From: Membranipora membranacea | Taxonomy: Eukaryota > Bryozoa > Gymnolaemata > Cheilostomatida > Membraniporidae | Direction of reading: 5' to 3' | Assembly: GCA_914767715.1 (NCBI GenBank) | Contig: OU612069.1 | Span: 14,381,387 to 14,445,386, forward strand | Length of the DNA: 64,000 nucleotides | Shown here: positions 58,307 to 64,000 of the stretch, piece after piece | Position numbering within the stretch: the first letter of the stretch is position 1 | Layout of the letters: each line of letters begins with the position of its first letter | Position numbers and translations under genes: made by a program | Notes under the pieces: model-generated | What the model was told of the DNA's origin: nothing | What the model saw: the letters and a program-made list of their open reading frames with translations, nothing else | Database searches by the model: none

Positions 58307-60491
58307 CTACTTGAGTTTGAAGAGAGCAGCTCCATCAGTTCCACACACCACCATCTTCTCCTCTCTTATACTCACATCCACCAGGAGGCCAAGTGAATCA
58401 CCGACATTCCTGAATGATGTGTGAGTGAGTTCTCCTATCATCTCCCCTATTGTGTGGAAAATAGAATAAAAAAATTACAGGTAGTAAAAGCTATATTTAT
58501 CCAATCACAAAAGTTTGTTGGGAGTTTTTTTTAACAAAACACAAAATTGGGCTAGAAACTGAATAAGAATAAGAATAGGAATAAGAATAAGGCAAAATTG
58601 TCAGTTTTGACAGGAAATTTAACCGACTTGAAATCGGTTGAAATTTTATTCTAATCATTCCAACACTGGCTGCGTATCAGGCACTAAATATTAGCCCCCA
58701 ATCATTATACTTAAAAAGGTTGCTATTTAGCAAAAACTGCCAAAGTTTCCAAGAACCGTGTCAGGGAGAATTGTCAGTTTTTGACCGGAAATTTAACTGA
58801 CATGAAATGGCTTGAAATTCTATCCTAAACATCTCAACGCTGGCTGCATATCAGGCACTAAATATTAGCCCTCTACCATTATACTATATAAAATGAATTG
58901 CCTTAGAATCGTCGACAGCAGTTATGCTTTGCATGTGAAGCTTATCGTGAAGGATTAAGGCAAAATACCAGGCTGATCTCGAGATGTTGCAAGAATTATA
59001 GCAATGCCATGCCAAGCCCTCATAGTCAGACTCGATCAAGATTAATCAGATTGGTCTGTAATTAGAGTTGTCTCTCATTAATAATAGCTCATGCCAGAGG
59101 TCAGATTAGGGTAGATGACTCCTAATCCAGTAAAATTTAATCGATCATCAAAAAACATGAAAGAAATTCCATTCATTTGATCTGATGTTGGATGGGTATT
59201 TATGTTATTTATAAATTTTACCTCAGCCCAGGGAGAATGGAAGGTTCCGTTCTCACTGCTCAGCCACCCAATCTATAAGTTGTACCTGTCTTGTAATGAT
59301 AATTTATTTTTCTCATTAATGGTTTGAGGTCATTATTTATTTTTCTAATAATATTACTAATAATTATAACTTTTCCCCAATATACCAAAACCAAGTGTTA
59401 TTTGATACAGAGTAACCCTACAAACGCTAACATACACCAAGTTAAATCAGTACCAACATGCTACAAAACGCAACTCAAATTCATCTATATCAAACACGAT
59501 AAATTGTGCCAAAATCAAGCAACAATAATCCGAAATTCCTAAATTTGATAGGAAAATACTTGGTAACTATATATATCAATCACATAATTTTCATGATAGT
59601 AGATTTGTGCCTGAGGAATGCTCATCATTGTAATGTGTTTATATAATCACCACTGTATGTAACCAATACTCAACCCTAACAATGAGATAATAATATAATC
59701 ACCTGTAGATGAGATCTGGTATATCTTCTTCTCAAACCTGGACACCACATAGATAAGACCAGACTGATCTGATGTTATACCATAAGGATCACACAGACCT
59801 GTACATCTCCACACAGGCTGATGAGTACCGGCCTGCAGCTCATACTTCCTCACCTCCTCTCCCCAGTCAGACACGAGTACACTGTGATCACCTGGTAGAA
59901 TGTGTACTCCTACAAGAGTCATATCACCAATGTCAATGTTATACAGGTGATTACCTGTGATTGTGTAGATCATCAGCTGTTTATTAGCCCTGTCTATATC
60001 TGCGATGATACTGTCTGATACAGACAGATGACTGTAGTCGTCGCCCTCATACTGATGTAGTAGAGTGTGATGAGGATTACTCTCTGTACCGATGTAAGTG
60101 CTGGTTTTATTATTTTTATACACCTTAGTGATGAGTTTATCACCTACAGAGTAAGCTGACCAGACTGAGCCAGTAATGTTTATACTCTTTATCAGCTTCA
60201 GATCATCACCGGATCTTATCTGTACACCATGTCTGTGAGTAGAGCAGAGAATATTACCGTCCTCTCTCCAGCTAACAGCCAAGCACCATGATGGTGTTTT
60301 CTCATACTTGATGAGCTCGAGTGTAGTGGGCGGCTCAGTGATAGGTTTATAGTCAGTGTCTTGTTTGTGTGATGACGTTACGCTATGCTTGGCATGGCTT
60401 TGTTTACTGGGTGGTCCTTTGGCAGGTGGAGGGATGCTAGTAGTCTGTTTTGCTGCAGCTGGTGTCAGTTTACTGCTGGGAGGTGTGACAC
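58307..60491 (-). CDS. NHL/TRIM-like beta-propeller protein, last two exons
   Basis: The exon 60491-59703 starts after TTGTTTTAG and encodes a Pro/Ser/Lys linker of about 70 residues, then a propeller-like region. Repeating blades are visible as CLAVSWREDGNILCSTHRHG, GDHSVLVSDWGEEVRKYEL, and DPYGITSDQSGLIYVVS. It ends at ACAG|GTGATT in phase 1. The exon 58446-58307 follows ACAATAG in matching phase, supplies the last blade (REEKMVVCGTDGAALFKLK) and ends TAG. Exons upstream, possibly for RING, B-box or coiled-coil, were not found. Such propellers bind RNA or protein in TRIM-NHL ligases. NHL is preferred over WD40 because of the D-P-x-G-I-T...G-x-I-Y-V pattern. Confidence 0.8.
58592..58886. repeat. 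Intronic tandem duplication
   Basis: Segments 58592-58708 and 58762-58886 are diverged direct copies (shared TGGCTGCRTATCAGGCACTA) inside the intron of the NHL-like gene. Confidence 0.8.
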
Positions 60492-61870
60492 CTAAAACAA
60501 GCAATTTTAAGAATTTTGAATATATGTATAAATATTTTATGATTATAATTTTATATATATTATCCGCAGATGGATCAATGTTTCAGTTAAAATCCTACCA
60601 AGCAGATCAGTGCCTGCTCTATTCTGAATTTTTTGATGAAATTGTTGAAACAGTGACAGATTTTTTTTAAATGCTTTAGGGAAGCAGGCTATATTTCCGG
60701 TAATCTTGTCATTCATAAGAGAGCTCCTTCCTTCTACCCGGCCCTCGCAAATAACTTATCTGACAAAATCAATCATGAATGGGTACTTAAAAAAGTGGCA
60801 ATGTTTATTTCATAAATTTGCTTGTGTTGATAATGTTCAATTATATGTGCCCCTACAGACAAAGTGTAAATAAATGTGGCCAGCTGTGTAGCTGCGTTGA
60901 GTTGTGACCTTGTTTTTGCGATGCACTACATTAGTTTTTGACCCCCTGGTAAAGTTATCAACTGTCATCCTCATTATTGCATCTTAATTTGCATATTAAT
61001 TCATCTGGTGTATGTGCTGTGCTGTTTATTACCCTGACCATATTTTAGGCAGCCACACACTGTCACTCAAACACTGGGGGCACAGTTATTCTTGCAGTGC
61101 TTGGGTGTGATGAGTTCCAAGTTATAAATATATTATTGTCAAATTTATTTAACAATATTGTCACGAAGGATTAATTATTTTGTACTCAACAAGAGTGGCT
61201 CATATTGAAAGGTAAGTTTAGAATAATTATTCAAGTATCTTTTCAATTTGATATCTTAAGAATGGAACTGATTTGATTATAATATCTCTGTTTACCTTGG
61301 TATACTTCTGCCTTCACAAAATGAATTGAACTGTAATCTGATTGCAGTTTTATGGGTTCATACAACATCTCAAACTCAGTAAATCCGTCAAGTCACTTGG
61401 GTGCAGATGTAGCAAAACTTTCTCTGACAAGTGGACGACAACTACACTGATGACCATCGCATACTAGTCACAGGCTAATCTCACAAGCTGCCTAAATTAC
61501 ACTGAACTGAATGTATTACATGTTAATCAGATCAGTGCTATCACAGACAAACGAACAGCCGCTACAGCATTAGTGCGACTAATCATCTGGTGAATTTCAA
61601 AGACGTTGAATTGACAGAAGGCTCCCTGACATCATGGTGATAATGCTCTTCACCCCTTGGCTGACAGTGCAAGTAGACCAAGTCGGTGAAATGAAGGTAG
61701 ACTTGATCTCATGGTGACGCTGCTCTTCAATTTGGTTGTTGGTGTTAGTAGACGTAGTCGGTGAAACAGTTGATCTGATCTCATTGTGTAGACAACACTA
61801 ATCAGCTAACTCAGCATTCAAAAATTTGCAGCAGTTCAAACATTCACCCACATTGGTATAATGTATAAAA
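60492..61870. other. Gene-free region upstream of NHL exons
   Basis: I found no convincing exon. Two diverged stretches (61610-61690 and 61695-61790) share CTCATGGTGAT/CTCTTCA and AAGTCGGTGAAA, an old short duplication. Confidence 0.4.
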
Positions 61871-61879
61871 AAGCTCACG

Positions 61880-61992
61880 TCAATTTATAGTCGCGATACC
61901 CTGTGATACCGTGTGAGAAACCTTGATGTTGCTTGTTTTTTTGTTCCCGGTATCAGTACGGGTCTATGAACTGGATCCTGTTGGGGCACATT
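61880..61992 (-). repeat. SINE family 2 copy 2, headless
   Basis: The segment matches the tail of 44950-45180 (GATACCCTGTGATACCGTGT, TCAGTACGGGTCTA, ACTGGATCCTG) and stops at GGGGCACA before the tRNA head, as expected for 5' truncation. Confidence 0.75.
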
Positions 61993-62020
61993 TTGGACTG
62001 TTAGCTTGGAACAGAATCAG

Positions 62021-62094
62021 TGCGCAAAATTGAAAATCAAACGATACTAAGTCCCCTTATACTTAGTATCGCCTGTTTTTCATTTTATTGCGCA
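62021..62094. repeat. Imperfect hairpin
   Basis: TGCGCAAAATTGAAAATCAA and CATTTTATTGCGCA bound the arms; the stem tip ACGATACTAAGT pairs with ACTTAGTATCG. Confidence 0.75.
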
Positions 62095-62299
62095 GATGCT
62101 AAAATAAAAACAAACCATATTTTCAAATGTTTTGTTTTTGTAAATGCAAAATGAAATGAGCAAGCTATTTTTTGTTTTTGATTTTTGGTGCTACAAAACA
62201 AAAAATGAAAATCGGACTCCATATTTTGTTTTTCATTTTTTGTGTTGAAAATCAAAAAAACAAAATTGACTTTCATATTTTCCATTTTCATATTTTCAT

Positions 62300-62800
62300 C
62301 TGTTATTAAGTATGTATGTTAGTGCTTGGGTAAGGATCCGAGGTATTTGGTGCAGGTGCTTGGTAGTGTATGCTGCTGTTGGGCTGCAGCCTTTCGGCTG
62401 CCTCCTGTTTGATGCCCATTGTAAGTTAAGCTTGCTGCCACTGGTGGGTGTGCTGCCGTATGTGGGCTGCCGCTGCTGTTGTGCCGCGTTGTGTGCACAG
62501 GTTGCTGGAAATGGTGGGTGGGCTGCTGATTGTGTACTGCCAACTGTACGCTCAGCTTGATGCCTTTGATGGTTGTGTTGCCGCTTATGTGCTGCCGATG
62601 AAGTTTCAGTTTGCTGCCTCCAGTGGGTGGGCTTCTGCTTGTTGGCCCAATCTTGTGGGCTGTAGCTGGTGTGCTGCCAATAGCGCGCTGCAGTTGGAGG
62701 GGAGCCGGAGGGCTGACGCCGGAGGGCTGACGCCGGAGGGCTGACGCCGGAGGGCTGACGCCGGAGGGCTGACGCCGGAGGGCTGACGCAAAAATCCAAA
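62300..62800. repeat. GC-rich minisatellite block
   Basis: The right part has six to seven 14-bp units GAGGGCTGACGCCG (62700-62790). The left part is a diverged repeat of TGCTGCCR...GGTGGGTGKGCTG type. Long frames on both strands (for example minus 62296-62799) are repetitive Ala/Gln/His or Ser/Pro/Arg and are not gene evidence. AT-rich repeats of TTGTTTTTCATTTTT type flank it (62150-62295 and 62900-63145). Confidence 0.8.
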
Positions 62801-63552
62801 AATAAATTTTGATGTTGATCCTGATAGAAAAAAGCAGAAGATAAAGACCAGTCAAATCTTTACTATATATTTACTATATATTATGTAGAAAAGCAAAAAT
62901 TGATATGATTGAATTTTCATATCTCAATTTCGTATCAAAAAACAAATTTTGGAAAATGATTTGACTTTTGATATTCCATTTTTGATATTGAAAGTCAACA
63001 AATGAAAATCTATTCTTGCTCTTAGTTATGCATTATGAAACTAGCAAGCTGGTTTTGATTTTGACTTTTGTTGCTAAAGAACAAAAATTAATTTTATTTT
63101 GTTTTTCATTTTTGTGTTGAAAAACAAATAACAAAAGTCAAACATCGCAAATGTGAGCATAACCGCTGATTCTCGGCATCCTCCCATTTGAGCAAACAAA
63201 CCGCAGCTATGTTGTGATATTATCTGCAAAGTCACAGACCTACTCACTACCTAAATGACCTGGTTCCTTAAAGTAGCAAAAAAACCACTGAGTCTGAGAA
63301 CAATGCAGGATTTTGTTAAAATACCAATACTAAAGGGATCTGCAATATCTTTTGAATTTTAATCATGCCATCTACTATATTGCTCCAGGTATAAGAGCTT
63401 TTCAGCCCGACTCTAGGAAATGTAGCCTCATGTTTAGGCAATACCCGTGAGCAGTAATGAAGAAAAATCTCAGCCAGGATTCTTTTCATTTTGAATAAGG
63501 GCGGACATCATGACATTGACAAAAGCTCATAAAATGTTATATTATTGGACCC

Positions 63553-63708
63553 TTAAGCTATATGAAGTAAGATTAATGTAGAAGTAATGAGAGGAAAAAT
63601 CCAGGCAAATCCTGCTAGTGCATAGACTATAATAGAGACTATGATTTGATATGACAACGATTCTATTGGTAATATCTCAACTCCTAAAGCTAAGTCCATG
63701 GTATTTAG
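63553..63708 (-). CDS. Possible short membrane-spanning ORF or last exon
   Basis: A frame from the ATG at about 63702 reads MDLALGVEILPIESLSYQII and continues as one strongly hydrophobic segment before TAA. It may be the end of a spliced membrane protein, since the frame is open further upstream. No family or splice partner was found. Confidence 0.2.
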   Translation of the reverse strand, partial: LNTMDLALGVEILPIESLSYQIIVSIIVYALAGFAWIFPLITSTLILLHIA

Positions 63709-63746
63709 TGGGGCACAAGCACAAAAATTGACCACCCTACTGTCTA

Positions 63747-63924
63747 ATGTCAAACGGTTATGCTAAGGAATGGATTGAATATCATATCATGTCAGAGTCT
63801 TCTACTGTATACGATGATGCCATGCAGGCTATTGAGGAAAATCAATTTGAGGCGGCAGACGCTTTCAGAGAGATGTTGAGGCATGGCAAAAGATTGATGG
63901 TTCTGAAAGCAAAGTTCTCAAAAA
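63747..63924 (+). CDS. Probable first coding exon of an unknown gene
   Basis: From ATG 63747 the frame encodes MSNGYAKEWIEYHIMSESST, an acidic helix-like EENQFEAADAFREMLRHGKR and a basic end. It reaches a donor AAAA|GTACGT after 59 codons plus one base. Amphipathic helical character is clear but no domain is recognised. The next exon would lie past the window or in the last few bases. Confidence 0.4.
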
Positions 63925-64000
63925 GTACGTTCAGATCTCTAAGCTTTGTAACCATGCAATGTTATTGAATAAGTATTGGAGTGACTTCGTCAGTTCAAAA

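Noticed and set aside
62296-62855. Minus ORFs of 167 and 178 codons
   Set aside because: Low-complexity Ala/Gln/His and Ser/Pro/Arg peptides in a diverged GC-rich minisatellite; two different frames are equally open.

Overview
This is an AT-rich, intron-containing eukaryotic window, most likely from an invertebrate animal. The support is a BEL/Pao LTR retrotransposon (a group known from animals), GT-AG spliceosomal introns of about 0.1-1 kb, an SLX4 scaffold with BTB, SAP and conserved C-terminal domains, and an NHL/TRIM-like beta-propeller gene. I cannot place the phylum from the sequence. Only four or five real gene loci are visible. The rest is transposon, SINE, foldback and minisatellite sequence.

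Layout. 1-8.7 kb: a 2.35-kb foldback repeat, a hAT-like non-autonomous element (3.4-4.4 kb) and one probable exon of an unknown protein (4.8-5.1 kb, minus). 8.7-33.5 kb: a diverged tandem array whose units carry the same short exon-like modules, all on the minus strand and with splice-site-like edges. It is interrupted by a BEL/Pao element with a 5-bp target duplication (10.75-16.84 kb), a LINE fragment (26.9-27.7 kb), a 1.39-kb near-perfect palindrome (23.7-25.1 kb), smaller foldbacks, minisatellites and tRNA-derived SINE pieces.

34.5-46.4 kb: a 17-exon SLX4 gene on the minus strand. It can be followed exon by exon, mostly with agreeing splice phases, from a linker exon to the stop codon and an AATAAA signal. 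It encodes a split BTB domain, five AT-hook-like motifs, a SAP-like segment and the C-terminal domain that binds SLX1 in known SLX4 proteins. Its 1.7-kb central exon holds two in-frame stop codons (41739-41741 and 41097-41099). The N-terminal UBZ4 region was not found. A two-exon gene for a 73-residue single-pass membrane protein lies just upstream on the same strand (47.2-47.8 kb).

47.8-57 kb: palindromic repeats, a minisatellite rich in tRNA B-box-like sequence (49.8-50.5 kb) and a 390-bp pure-purine 9-bp minisatellite (56.6-57.0 kb). 54.5-55.45 kb is a direct duplicate of 57.15-58.1 kb. 58.3-60.5 kb: the last two exons of an NHL-like propeller gene (minus). 61-63.2 kb: a second SINE copy, a hairpin and a GC-rich minisatellite block with AT-rich flanks. 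At 63.75 kb a plus-strand first exon of an unknown gene runs toward the window end.

There are no operons, and the loci show no evident common pathway. SLX4 (DNA repair scaffold) and the NHL gene are ordinary host genes. Coordinates of exons are read by eye from splice consensus and phase, without transcript evidence.
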